DNA from: Ornithinicoccus sp045032955
GTDB taxonomy: Bacteria; Actinomycetota; Actinomycetes; Actinomycetales; Dermatophilaceae
Assembly: GCF_045032955.1 (NCBI RefSeq)
Contig: NZ_JBJFZU010000002.1
Coordinates: forward strand, 682,001-746,000
DNA length: 64,000 nucleotides
Direction: 5' to 3'
Within the stretch, counting starts at the first letter, position 1. Each line of letters starts with the position of its first letter. Positions 32,919 through 40,731 of this stretch are shown here, piece by piece. The notes beneath the pieces are model-generated. The model made no database searches, was not told where the DNA came from, and worked only from the letters and a program-made list of their open reading frames with translations. A program made the position numbers and the translations under genes.

Positions 32919-35626
32919 GGGTGCACCGGATCACCGTGCGGGACGTGCGCGCCGTGACCGAGCGCACCGTGCACCTCCCGGACTCCGGGGTCGTGGTGGT
33001 CGAGGGACCCAACGAGATCGGCAAGTCCACCCTGCTGGAGGCCTTCGACCGACTGCTCGAGCTGAAGTCCACCTCGAGCAGCGCGCGGGTCCGGGCGCTG
33101 CAGCCCATCGGGCGGGACGTCGGACCGTTCGTGGAGGCCGAGTTCACCGTGGCGGGACGCCGGGTGCGGGTCGCGAAGCGGTGGCTGCGCAGCCCGCTCA
33201 CCGAGCTCGAGGTGCTGTCCCCGGACCCCGAGCAGCTGACCGGTTCCGCGGCGCAGGCCCGCCTGGAGCAGCTGCTCACGGGAGTGGACACCACGCTGTG
33301 GGAGGCACTGCGCTTCACCCAGTCGGGCGACGGCACGGTGGTGCCGCTGGTCTCCAGCGGCGTGCTCCGGGAGGCCCTGGACGGTGCCGCCGACGCGCGC
33401 CTGCACGACGACGGTGGGGAGAGGGTGCTGGACCTGGTGGAGGAGGAGTACCTGCGGTACTTCACCGCCCGCACCGGACGCCCGAGCGGCGCGTACCGAG
33501 CAGCGATCGCCGACCACACCGAGGCCCAGGGCGAGGTGGCCGAGGCGCACCGGCGGCTGGTCGAGGCCGAGGGCCTGCTGGAACGGCACGCCCGGGCCGG
33601 CGAGGACGTCGAGCTGGCCGACGCGCGCCGCACGGCGGCTCGCGCCGAGCTCGCCGACGCGCAGGCACGCCACCAGGCCGTCGCTGCGCTCGAGTCGACG
33701 CTGCGCGAGGTGACCTCCCGGTGCCGCGAGACCGAAGGCCGTGCGGGCGCCGCAGACGGTGCGCTCGCCTCCCGTCGTCGTCAGGTCGCCGAGGTGGACA
33801 CCCTCCGGGCGGGGGTGGAGCAGCTGCAGCAGCAGCTGGCCGACCTGACCGAGCAGGCGCACCTGCTGGATCCCGTGCTGCGTGACGCCCATGCCGCGGT
33901 GGAGCAGGCCGAGGTGGCCGGGGAGCAGGCCGACGCGCGGCTGGACCGCGCGCGGGCCGACCGCGAGCTGCTGGCGGACCGGGACCGTGTCACCGAGCTC
34001 GAGCAGCGGCTGGAGGACGTGCGGCGTCGCGGTGAGGTCGTCGCCCGTGACCGGGCGGCGCTCCCGGACGTCAGCGTGACCCAGCAGCACCTGCACCACG
34101 TGGACCGGCTGGTCCGCGAGCTGGCGGTGCTGGAGGCCCAGCACGAGGCGGCCAGCCCGCGCGTCGAGGTCCAGTCCCTCGGGACCACGGCCCAGGTCAA
34201 GGGGCGGCACGACCGGCGGGCGGTCGAGGTGGACTGGGCGGAGGCGCAGTCCTTCGTCGCCACCGACGACCTGGAGATCACTGTGCCCGGAGCGGTCCGG
34301 GTCCGGGTGACGTCCGCTGCCGACGCCGAGCAGCGGCTGACCAGCCTGGCCGCTGCCCGGGTCGCGGTGAACACGGCGCTCTACGACCTGGGTTGTCGCA
34401 CCCTGGAGGAGGTCGTCGCCCGGGCGAGGGAGACCCAGGAGGCCCATGACCGGCTGCGGGAGAGCACCCGGGACCTGGAGTCGCTGCTCGTCGCGCACGG
34501 CACCGGCAGTGCCGAGGACCTGCAGGCCACGCTCGCCGGGGGCGCTCCTACCCGTCTCCTCGCCGACGTGGAACGGGCCCGTGCGCGGGTCGACGCCGCG
34601 ACCGAGCGACGGTCCCTCGGGGAGGAGCCGCCGTCGGTGCTGCCCCGGGACGGAGAGGACGCCCGCCGAGCAGAGCAGGAGGCCGCCGACGAGGTGCGTC
34701 GGTGCCGCGAGGCGCGCCGCGCCGCGGCAGAGGCCCTGTCCGAGGGTCGGACCCGGCAGCGCGAGCTTGGTGCCCGGGCGGACCGGTTCGGCGGACGCCT
34801 GCACGGGGAACGGGAACGGCTCTCGCTGCTGGTCGAAGCGCTGCGGGCTGCCCGGGAGGAGACGTCCGACGAGGATCTCGAACGGCACGCCCACCGCCTC
34901 GCAGAGGAGCTGGCGGACGCGCGGACCGAGCAGCAGACGGCCCAGCAGGCGGTCATCCGGGCCGACGTAGACGGGCTGCGCGAGCGGTGGGCGGTGACCC
35001 AGCGCGAGGCGGCCCGCGCCGAGGATGCGGCTGAGGTGGCCCGCGAGATATTGCATACCCTGAACGGGCAGGTGGAGCTGGCTGCCAGCGAGGGGCGGCA
35101 GGAGCTCTACGACCTTGCCGAGGCGGACCTGGCCGAGGCCGAGCGCCGTCTCGCCGGCCTGGACCGTCGGGCGCGTGCGGTGCGTCACCTGCGCGGCACC
35201 CTGCACCAGCACCGGGACGCCGCCCACCGCGCCTACGTGCGTCCGTTCACCGAGGCCCTCGAAGGACTGGGCAGGCAGGTCTACGGCGACACCTTCGGGG
35301 TAGGTGTGGACGAGGACCTCAGCGTGCGGTCCAGGACCGTGGACGGCACCACGGTGCCCTTCGACCAGCTCTCGGGTGGGGCCAAGGAACAGCTGGGGAT
35401 CCTCGCCCGGCTCGCGGTGGCGCACCTGGTCGATCCCCAGCAGGGTGTGCCCGTCGTCATCGACGACGCCCTGGGGTACAGCGACCCCGAGCGGCTGGCG
35501 CAGATGGGTCGGGTGCTCGGCTCCGAGGCCGCGGTGGGCGAGGACGTCCAGGTCATCCTGCTCACGTGCACCCCGCAGCGGTATGCCGCCATCCCGAACG
35601 TGCACACCATCCGGCTGACCGCGTAG
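32915..35626 (+). CDS. SbcC/YhaN-like coiled-coil ATPase
   Basis: A 903-residue SMC-like ATPase. Walker A is GPNEIGKST (residues 31-39). Two long coiled-coil arms run from about residue 190 to 760, rich in Arg, Glu and Ala. The C-terminal lobe has the signature QLSGGAKEQLGILARLA and Walker B VPVVIDDALGYSD. I see no Cys-x-x-Cys zinc hook at the apex, unlike Rad50/SbcC, which favours a YhaN-like protein. It partners the nuclease encoded just upstream. Confidence 0.88.
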   Translation: MRVHRITVRDVRAVTERTVHLPDSGVVVVEGPNEIGKSTLLEAFDRLLELKSTSSSARVRALQPIGRDVGPFVEAEFTVAGRRVRVAKRWLRSPLTELEVLSPDPEQLTGSAAQARLEQLLTGVDTTLWEALRFTQSGDGTVVPLVSSGVLREALDGAADARLHDDGGERVLDLVEEEYLRYFTARTGRPSGAYRAAIADHTEAQGEVAEAHRRLVEAEGLLERHARAGEDVELADARRTAARAELADAQARHQAVAALESTLREVTSRCRETEGRAGAADGALASRRRQVAEVDTLRAGVEQLQQQLADLTEQAHLLDPVLRDAHAAVEQAEVAGEQADARLDRARADRELLADRDRVTELEQRLEDVRRRGEVVARDRAALPDVSVTQQHLHHVDRLVRELAVLEAQHEAASPRVEVQSLGTTAQVKGRHDRRAVEVDWAEAQSFVATDDLEITVPGAVRVRVTSAADAEQRLTSLAAARVAVNTALYDLGCRTLEEVVARARETQEAHDRLRESTRDLESLLVAHGTGSAEDLQATLAGGAPTRLLADVERARARVDAATERRSLGEEPPSVLPRDGEDARRAEQEAADEVRRCREARRAAAEALSEGRTRQRELGARADRFGGRLHGERERLSLLVEALRAAREETSDEDLERHAHRLAEELADARTEQQTAQQAVIRADVDGLRERWAVTQREAARAEDAAEVAREILHTLNGQVELAASEGRQELYDLAEADLAEAERRLAGLDRRARAVRHLRGTLHQHRDAAHRAYVRPFTEALEGLGRQVYGDTFGVGVDEDLSVRSRTVDGTTVPFDQLSGGAKEQLGILARLAVAHLVDPQQGVPVVIDDALGYSDPERLAQMGRVLGSEAAVGEDVQVILLTCTPQRYAAIPNVHTIRLTA

Positions 35627-35675
35627 GTCACGACTTCAGGTCGCGCCTGGGCGAGCTGGTCGTTAGCGTCGAGGT

Positions 35676-36140
35676 ATGAGCGAAACGACGAGTGTCACTG
35701 TCACGCGCACCATCGACGTGGCGAACAAGGACGTCTTCGGCGTGCTGTCCCTGCCGCAGAACCACGTGGCCATCGACGGGTCGGGCTTCGTGCTCTCCGT
35801 GGACCACGGGGACCGCATCACGGGGACCGGCCAGGTGTTCACCATGAACATGAGCGGCGACCACATGGGTGGTGAGTACAAGACCGACAACCACGTCACC
35901 GGCTACGACGAGGGCAAGCTGCTGGCGTGGGAGACCGCGCCGGCCGGCACCACCCCTCCCGGGTGGGAGTGGGTCTGGGAGCTGACCCCGCTCGGTCCGG
36001 ACAGCACCGAGGTCCGGCACACCTACAGCTGGGGCAAGGTCACCGACCCCGACCTGCTGAAGAAGATCTCCTTCCCGCTGGTCACCGAGGAGCAGCTGGA
36101 AGAGGCCCTCAACAACCTGGCCGCAGCAGCGTCCTCCTGA
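35676..36140 (+). CDS. SRPBCC/polyketide cyclase-like protein
   Basis: A 154-residue protein with the START/SRPBCC layout: an N-terminal strand and helix (VTVTRTIDVANKDVFGVLSLPQNH), central beta strands, WETAPAGTTPPGWEWVWELTPL, and a long C-terminal helix (VTEEQLEEALNNLAAAA). This fold binds hydrophobic ligands. The ligand is unknown. A bidirectional terminator separates it from the convergent kinase gene. Confidence 0.82.
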   Translation: MSETTSVTVTRTIDVANKDVFGVLSLPQNHVAIDGSGFVLSVDHGDRITGTGQVFTMNMSGDHMGGEYKTDNHVTGYDEGKLLAWETAPAGTTPPGWEWVWELTPLGPDSTEVRHTYSWGKVTDPDLLKKISFPLVTEEQLEEALNNLAAAASS

Positions 36141-36155
36141 CGCAGCGCACCGGCG

Positions 36156-36196
36156 CACGACAGCCCCCGACCACCTGGTGGTCGGGGACTGTCGTG
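36156..36196 (+). terminator. Bidirectional terminator between convergent genes
   Basis: A 19-bp stem with a single C-A mismatch (36156-36174 with 36178-36196) and a 3-base loop lies between the SRPBCC stop and the stop of the minus-strand kinase. It can serve both transcripts. Confidence 0.85.
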
Positions 36197-36210
36197 TCGG
36201 CCGTGGGGTC

Positions 36211-37110
36211 TCAGGAGTGGCCGGCCAACAAGAGCAGCTCATCGGTGCGCGCGCTCGACCCGGACCAGGTGATGTGCGAGATCGCGGTCACCACGGCGTT
36301 CACCGCGCACCAGCCGAGCAGCCTGTCCAGGTCCATCCCCACCAGCGGTGCCAGCTCGGCCGCGCGCGTTCGCATCCGGGCCGCGTCCCCCTCGGTGACC
36401 ACGTAGTCGACCATGTCGAAGCACCGGTCACCGACGCACAGCTTGGGGTCGATGACGACCAGCCCGCGGTCACCGCCGTCGAGCACGTTGCCCAGGTGCA
36501 GGTCCCCGTGGATGACGACCTGCTCGGTGCCGGTGCGGATCAGATCGCGGCAGTCGGCGACGACGCGCTGCCACAGGCTGTCCGGGACGTGCGTGCGGAC
36601 CTGGGGAAGGGCCTGGCGGGCGCCGATGCGGTCGACCATGTCCTCGCAGCGGTCGGCGAGGGTGTCGCTGACCCCGTCGACGTCGGTGCGGTGCAGGTCC
36701 TGCAGCAGCGAAGCCCACTGCGGAGGGGTGGGCGGCTCCCCGCGCGTGCTGTCGAGGGTGTGCCCTGGCACGATCCGTTCCAGCAGGACGGCACCGTCCT
36801 CCGGAGCCTCCACGAGGACCGTCGGTGCGCGGCCGGTGGCGGCCAGGTGCCGCATCATCCTGCTCTGGCGGGTGAGGAAGGCGGCGTCCGGGCTGACCTT
36901 GAGCACAGCCGGGCCGTGGCCCTCCGCCTCGACGGCGAGGACGACGGAGGTCGCGCCGGAGGGGTAGAGCCCCTGTGGCCGCAGGCCCCACCGGCCACGG
37001 AGTCTGTCCACCAGGCCGGGCAGCGACTGGCCGAAGGCGTCGGCGCGCTCCCGCCCGAAGCGGTCGCTGAGCGCGGTGCCCTCGCGGACGAGGTCCTCGG
37101 CGGTGATCAT
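36211..37110 (-). CDS. Aminoglycoside/hydroxyurea-type phosphotransferase (APH_6_hur family)
   Basis: A 299-residue kinase-fold protein. VIHGDLHLGNVLDGGDRGLVVIDP is the catalytic loop (D and N) followed by the metal-binding DPK motif, and VAGDRCFDMV-like residues follow as GDRCFDMVDYV. GHGPAVLKVSP holds the ATP-site lysine. The pattern matches the streptomycin 6-phosphotransferase/hydroxyurea phosphotransferase family (PF04655), many of which are chromosomal with no proven resistance role. ATG 37110 was chosen because the longer frame runs through the antisense of the tRNA gene. Confidence 0.85.
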   Translation of the reverse strand: MITAEDLVREGTALSDRFGRERADAFGQSLPGLVDRLRGRWGLRPQGLYPSGATSVVLAVEAEGHGPAVLKVSPDAAFLTRQSRMMRHLAATGRAPTVLVEAPEDGAVLLERIVPGHTLDSTRGEPPTPPQWASLLQDLHRTDVDGVSDTLADRCEDMVDRIGARQALPQVRTHVPDSLWQRVVADCRDLIRTGTEQVVIHGDLHLGNVLDGGDRGLVVIDPKLCVGDRCFDMVDYVVTEGDAARMRTRAAELAPLVGMDLDRLLGWCAVNAVVTAISHITWSGSSARTDELLLLAGHS

Positions 37111-37179
37111 GCCGCGGACGATACACACGTGCGGGGCGTGAGAAGATTGACGTCGCGCCCGGCCCAGACGCCGGGCTCG

Positions 37180-37252
37180 GCCCTCGTAGCTCAGGGGATA
37201 GAGCACCGCTCTCCTAAAGCGGGTGTCGCAGGTTCGAATCCTGCCGGGGGCA
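37180..37252 (+). tRNA. tRNA-Arg (anticodon CCT)
   Basis: The 73 bases fold into a complete cloverleaf. The acceptor GCCCTCG pairs with CGGGGGC, the D stem is GCTC/GAGC, the anticodon stem CCGCT/AGCGG holds loop CTCCTAA, the T stem is GCAGG/CCTGC with loop TTCGAAT, and the discriminator is A. The CCA end is not encoded. It reads AGG codons. The bases from 37208 on belong to the 46-bp att repeat, so the 3' half of the present tRNA was supplied by the inserted element and the gene stays intact. Confidence 0.96.
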
Positions 37253-37253
37253 C
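37208..37253 (+). repeat. Left 46-bp att repeat (inside tRNA-Arg)
   Basis: The bases from the anticodon stem through the discriminator plus one C are repeated exactly at 45187-45232. The integrase gene ends 15 bp downstream. This marks the site-specific recombination junction next to the intact tRNA. Confidence 0.95.
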
Positions 37254-37268
37254 GCACATCAGTGCAGG

Positions 37269-38396
37269 TCAGGGGCCTGTCGCACGCATCTGGGGGAACG
37301 TCGCGACCTCTCCGGTCCGCACAGAGTCCGCAAGAATCCGCGAACGGGCGTCCGTGAGCCGGTCCGCGACCGTGTCTAGGTCCTCATCGAAGAGGTCGGA
37401 ATAGACGTCCAAGGTGACGCTCGGCTTCTCGTGCCCGAGCATCCGCTGGAGGGCCAGTACGCTCGCGCCGGCGGACACGGCCATGCTCGCCGCGGTATGC
37501 CGCAGCTCGTGTGGCGTCAGGCCCGTCAGGCCTGCATCCTCCGCGGCCGCGTCGAACCACCCCCGTCGCATGTTCCGCACGCGCAGCACGCCCCCTTGCG
37601 GCGATCCGAAGACCAGGTCCTCCTTGTCGAGCCCGTCGACGCGCCGCGCCAACGACTCCGCCAGGAACGAGGGGAAGGGCACCGATCGCCGCTGGTGGTC
37701 CTTGGGGGAGGACCACGCGAGCCGCCCGTTGACCTCGGTCACCGACTCCTCGATCGTCAGTCGCCTCCGCAGCAGGAGCACGTTCCGCGCCCTGAGCGCC
37801 GATAGCTCACCGATCCGCAGGCCGCAGTACGCCAGCACGAGCACCACGTCCCGACCGTGCTCGCCGGCCGCTTCCGCGAGCCCCTCCACCTGGCGCGCGT
37901 CGAGGTATCGCCGCGGCGTCAGCTTCTGTGAGGGCAGGGAGATCCCCTCCGCGGGGTTGACCACGAGCCGCTTGGATTTCACCGCGTAGCGGAGCACGGA
38001 CGAGAGGACGCCAGCGACCTTGCGCACCGTCGCGGCCGCGAGGCCCGCCCTCTGGAGGTCGCTGACCCAACCCTGTACCCCCTCGAACGTCACCCGTGAC
38101 AGGGGGACCTTGCCCCATACCGGGAGGACGTGGTTGTCGAGGACGGACCTGTTCCTGGCGCGGGTCGACTCCGCCCAGCTCGGGTGCGTCGCCAGCCACA
38201 TCTCCGCGACCTGTCCCACGGCCGCCCGGCTCGCGGACGGGTCGACCCACTGACCCGTGACTAGCTCCGCGGTGCGCTCGTCCAGCCACCGTTGCGCGCC
38301 GACCTTCTGCGCGTGGTGGGAGGCGTGCTCCTTCCCCGCCGCGTCCCGGTAGCGGGCCCGCCACTTCCCATCAGGTCGCTTCTGGATGCTCGCCAC
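37269..38396 (-). CDS. int: Tyrosine-type phage integrase
   Basis: A 375-residue site-specific recombinase. An N-terminal arm-binding domain (about 1-55, KRPDGKWRARYRDAAGKEH) and SAM-like core-binding domain (about 60-150) precede the catalytic domain. Catalytic residues are R194 (YCGLRIGELSAL), K232, H296 and R299 (HELRH), H322 (LGH) and the nucleophile Y332 (VYSDLF). It recombines the tRNA-Arg att site. GTG 38396 has GGAGAGG upstream. Its reading frame overlaps the XRE gene by 26 bases, so it may be transcribed from the repressor promoter. Confidence 0.95.
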   Translation of the reverse strand: MASIQKRPDGKWRARYRDAAGKEHASHHAQKVGAQRWLDERTAELVTGQWVDPSASRAAVGQVAEMWLATHPSWAESTRARNRSVLDNHVLPVWGKVPLSRVTFEGVQGWVSDLQRAGLAAATVRKVAGVLSSVLRYAVKSKRLVVNPAEGISLPSQKLTPRRYLDARQVEGLAEAAGEHGRDVVLVLAYCGLRIGELSALRARNVLLLRRRLTIEESVTEVNGRLAWSSPKDHQRRSVPFPSFLAESLARRVDGLDKEDLVFGSPQGGVLRVRNMRRGWFDAAAEDAGLTGLTPHELRHTAASMAVSAGASVLALQRMLGHEKPSVTLDVYSDLFDEDLDTVADRLTDARSRILADSVRTGEVATFPQMRATGP

Positions 38397-38817
38397 GGTC
38401 CCTCTCCTCCTCGGGGTGGTCCTCCTCGAGCTGGGGGTCCGCGAGGACCTCGCGCATATCGCGCACGACCCTGGTCAACTCCGTCAACGCCTCGTCCACG
38501 TAGCGCAGCCGCTTCAAGAGCTGGCCGCGCTGGATGAGGTCCGCGGACAACTGGAGCTCTGAGTCCGTCGAGGTCCCGAACGACACACCGGGTCCCAGGA
38601 TCGTCGTCAACGCCATGCCCTCCGCGACGGTGATCGACTGTGCCCCCCGCTCGACCCGGGAGACGGTCGTCTGGTGCCAATGTTCCTGGCCGGCCTCCCG
38701 CATCGCCGCGGCGAGGTCGCTCTGGGATAGGCCCACCTCCTGGCGGGCGTAGCGGACATTTGAGCCCACGCGACGATCGTCGGCGCGCCCCACGGGGTCC
38801 TTCTTCCTCGGAGTCAT
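38371..38817 (-). CDS. XRE-family repressor of the element
   Basis: A 148-residue protein with an N-terminal HTH_XRE domain (about residues 15-75): VGSNVRYARQEVGLSQSDLAAAM, TTVSRVERGAQSITVAEGMAL. The rest is charged and helical (LLKRLRYVDEALTELTRVVRDM), probably for dimerisation. It is divergent from the HTH/HNH/capsid operon and sits beside a set of three CACACGGT sites, so it is the likely lysogeny-type switch. ATG 38817 is used; a GTG two codons upstream is possible. Confidence 0.88.
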   Translation of the reverse strand: MTPRKKDPVGRADDRRVGSNVRYARQEVGLSQSDLAAAMREAGQEHWHQTTVSRVERGAQSITVAEGMALTTILGPGVSFGTSTDSELQLSADLIQRGQLLKRLRYVDEALTELTRVVRDMREVLADPQLEEDHPEEERDRGEHPEAT

Positions 38818-38820
38818 GAG

Positions 38821-38880
38821 CACACGGTAACACGCAAATGCTTACCAACACACGGTGAAGCAGACTCGTGTTACCGTGTG
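38821..38880. promoter_or_regulatory. Operator array between the XRE gene and the early operon
   Basis: A perfect 14-bp inverted repeat, CACACGGTAACACG at 38821-38834 and its complement at 38867-38880, flanks the divergent promoter region. A third copy of the core CACACGGT lies at 38849-38856. Three related sites spaced about 25 bp resemble a phage-type repressor operator with room for both divergent promoters. Confidence 0.78.
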
Positions 38881-38921
38881 TTTGTAGTCTCCACGCAACA
38901 CACATGGAAGGGCTCCAGATC

Positions 38922-39134
38922 ATGACCGACACCAGTCCCAACCTCGACCTCCTCAACCTCAAGGAGGCCTCCGCCTACACCCGCGTCCCTGAGGCCACGC
39001 TCCGACTCTGGCGGCACCGCGGCACCGGCCCCCGGTCGTTCCGACTCGGCCGCCGCGTCATGTACCAGCGCGCTGAGCTCGACGCCTGGGTCCAGGACCA
39101 GATCGACGCCGCAGACCGCCAGCGCGGCGCCTGA
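38922..39134 (+). CDS. Excisionase-like helix-turn-helix protein
   Basis: A 70-residue protein with one MerR/HTH_17-type domain: LLNLKEASAYTRVPEATLRLWRHRG then GPRSFRLGRRVMYQRAELDAWVQ. Such proteins act as excisionases (Xis) or small activators in actinobacterial integrative elements. It is the first plus-strand gene after the operator array. ATG 38922 is used; an ATG at 38904 in the same frame is possible. Confidence 0.85.
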   Translation: MTDTSPNLDLLNLKEASAYTRVPEATLRLWRHRGTGPRSFRLGRRVMYQRAELDAWVQDQIDAADRQRGA

Positions 39135-39145
39135 GAGGGCTGACC

Positions 39146-39229
39146 GTGCGAGCCCCTCACCCCACACCCATCCCGGTGGCTCGCTTTCTCGTCGTCATGC
39201 ACTACCCGGTCCTCAAGGAAGGGAGATAG
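39146..39229 (+). CDS. Possible 27-codon ORF between the HTH and HNH genes
   Basis: GTG 39146 opens a 27-residue frame (VRAPHPTPIPVARFLVVMHY and seven more) that ends 7 bp before the HNH start. GAGAGG lies 8 bases before it. It has no recognisable domain. The main support is its tight fit between two genes in an element full of very short coupled frames. It may simply be untranslated leader. Confidence 0.3.
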   Translation: MRAPHPTPIPVARFLVVMHYPVLKEGR

Positions 39230-39236
39230 GTCAGAT

Positions 39237-40052
39237 ATGGCGTGGGTCAAGACGTCCGACAACGCGCACGGGCACCCAAGGGTGGCCGCGCTCCGAGACG
39301 CACCGAAGGCGGACCGGCGCACCAAGTGGGAGGTCTACGGGTTCGTTCACGCCCTGGCCGAGCTCTCAGCCGCCCACCTCACTGACGGCAGGATCAACCG
39401 AGACACGGTGGAGACGTTGGGCGGCACCCGCTGGTCCGTGCTCGTCGCCCAGGCCGTGCACGCCGGCATCCTGACCGAGCACATCGACAAGAAGACCGGC
39501 GCTCGCAGCTGGCAGCTGGTGGATGACCCGAACTGGGTCCATATCCGCCCCGCTGCAGAGATCGAGTGGGAGCGTCAGCGCAGGGCTGACGCCTCGAACA
39601 CCGCCCTCACCGTCCCGGTGCGGCTGAAGTGGGGCGATCAGTGCGCGTACTGCGGGATCATCGTCAACTGGCAGGACCGCCGAGGCCCCCGTCGAGGGAC
39701 CTACGATCACCGCGTCCCGGGCCAACCGGCGACCGTTGAGACCTACGTCCCGGCCTGTTTCGCATGCAATCGAGGACGCTCCGACAGCGAAAATGCAGAT
39801 CTCGTTTTCCCCCTCCGGCCGCCTCCAAACGAGCCTTTCTACAGCGAGCAGACCGCAAAGTGGCTGGTCAACCACGGTCACCCTGTTCGCGCATCAGCAG
39901 GTATCCAGCAGAAACCTGGGAGAAAACGATCGTCAGTGCCGGGAACGGGTCGGGACGGGACGGGACGGGTAGCAGATCAGGGGGGCACCCCCCCTGATCT
40001 GTCGGTCTCACCCGCCTCCCATCAGCCGGCCCAGGAAGGTGCTCCCGGATGA
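39237..40052 (+). CDS. HNH nuclease-like protein, possible replication protein of the element
   Basis: A 271-residue protein. The N-terminus (MAWVKTSDNAHGHPRVAALR) resembles the start of small actinophage replication or helix-turn-helix proteins. Residues about 135-185 form an HNH/zinc-finger motif: CAYCG, then DHRVPGQPATVETYVPACFACNRGRSD. The last 60 residues are low complexity because the DNA there holds pentamer repeats and a long hairpin. It could nick DNA for replication or packaging. ATG 39237 follows AAGGAAGGGAGATAG. Its stop starts a chain of 4-bp overlaps. Confidence 0.75.
   Translation: MAWVKTSDNAHGHPRVAALRDAPKADRRTKWEVYGFVHALAELSAAHLTDGRINRDTVETLGGTRWSVLVAQAVHAGILTEHIDKKTGARSWQLVDDPNWVHIRPAAEIEWERQRRADASNTALTVPVRLKWGDQCAYCGIIVNWQDRRGPRRGTYDHRVPGQPATVETYVPACFACNRGRSDSENADLVFPLRPPPNEPFYSEQTAKWLVNHGHPVRASAGIQQKPGRKRSSVPGTGRDGTGRVADQGGTPPDLSVSPASHQPAQEGAPG
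39941..40001 (+). repeat. Pentamer repeats plus long GC-rich hairpin in the 3' end of the HNH gene
   Basis: Six adjacent 5-mers of the CGGGA type fill 39941-39970 (GGGAA CGGGT CGGGA three times, CGGGT). Directly after, 39973-39985 and 39989-40001 form a perfect 13-bp stem (CAGATCAGGGGGG and its complement) with a 3-base loop. Iterons next to a stem-loop inside a replication-type gene suggest an origin or a processing site; a terminator or attenuator is the other option. Confidence 0.6.
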
Positions 40053-40108
40053 CCGCTCACCCACTCAGCCAGCCCTCCTGCTCCCCTTCCGGAAGGTGTG
40101 CCCGATGA
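40049..40108 (+). CDS. 19-codon coupling ORF
   Basis: ATG 40049 overlaps the HNH stop (ATGA) and the frame ends in TGA 40106-40108, which overlaps the next ATG (40105) in the same way. The peptide (MTAHPLSQPSCSPSGRCAR) has no domain. It probably serves to carry ribosomes from the HNH gene to the next gene, though the peptide itself could matter. It contains the GGAAGGTG ribosome binding site of the next gene. Confidence 0.5.
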   Translation: MTAHPLSQPSCSPSGRCAR

Positions 40109-40731
40109 GCCCCCCTCGACTCGATGGCATGGTCCGCACCCGCGACGGGGACCTGGTCCCGGCCGACACCCTCGCCCCTCACACCTGCGAGCGCGGGTGG
40201 GTCGGTCCCGCGGCTAATCCAGCACCCTGCCCCGTCTGTCGACCGGGCACCGTTGCCCGCCTCGCCGAACAACGCCGTCGCGCCGACGAGCGCCGCGCCG
40301 GCCCGCACCACGTCCGCCCCGCGGCTCTGCGCCCGTCCCCGAGCGCCGAGCACACACCCACCGACCCACCGGCGCTCGCCGGTGAACCCGAGCCGACCCG
40401 GCTCATCACCACCACGAAGGAGCAGCACGCTATGTCCAACCACCCCCAGCTCTCGCTCTGCCTCACGGCCGACGACCGCGACCTCGTCGTCGCCGAGCTG
40501 CGCGCTACGGCCGACACCATCACCAGCACCGCCACGCACGAGGCCGCCTCGATCGTCGCCGGCTCTCGGGAGGAGCAGGGCCGTGACCCGCGGACGCTCG
40601 CGCTGCACCTGGCGCAGCGGCTCGCTCGCGCTCTCGACCTTCGGCGCATCGCCGACGAGCTCGCGACCGCGACCTCAGCGCCGTCCGCCGACGTCGCGCT
40701 CCCTTCCGAGGACCTGGAGGCGAGCGCGTGA
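40105..40731 (+). CDS. Element protein of unknown function with a Cys-rich N-terminus
   Basis: A 208-residue protein. HTCERGW and NPAPCPVCRPG near residues 28-50 could form a small zinc ribbon. A Pro/Ala-rich linker follows, then a helical part (ADDRDLVVAELRATADTITS, ALHLAQRLARALDLRRIADE). ATG 40432 inside the gene has its own strong AAGGAG, so a 99-residue shorter product (MSNHPQLSLCLTADDRD...) is likely made too. No known family recognised. Confidence 0.6.
   Translation: MSPPRLDGMVRTRDGDLVPADTLAPHTCERGWVGPAANPAPCPVCRPGTVARLAEQRRRADERRAGPHHVRPAALRPSPSAEHTPTDPPALAGEPEPTRLITTTKEQHAMSNHPQLSLCLTADDRDLVVAELRATADTITSTATHEAASIVAGSREEQGRDPRTLALHLAQRLARALDLRRIADELATATSAPSADVALPSEDLEASA

Noticed and set aside
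37111..37257. N-terminal extension of the APH-type kinase with APGRIRTCDTRFRRA
   Set aside because: This peptide is the antisense reading of the tRNA-Arg gene, a common annotation artefact; the same string appears at the displaced tRNA end near 45200.
39237..40052. Homing endonuclease or stand-alone restriction enzyme
   Set aside because: The HNH motif alone could suggest this, but position, phage-like N-terminus and coupled genes fit an element replication or DNA-processing role better.
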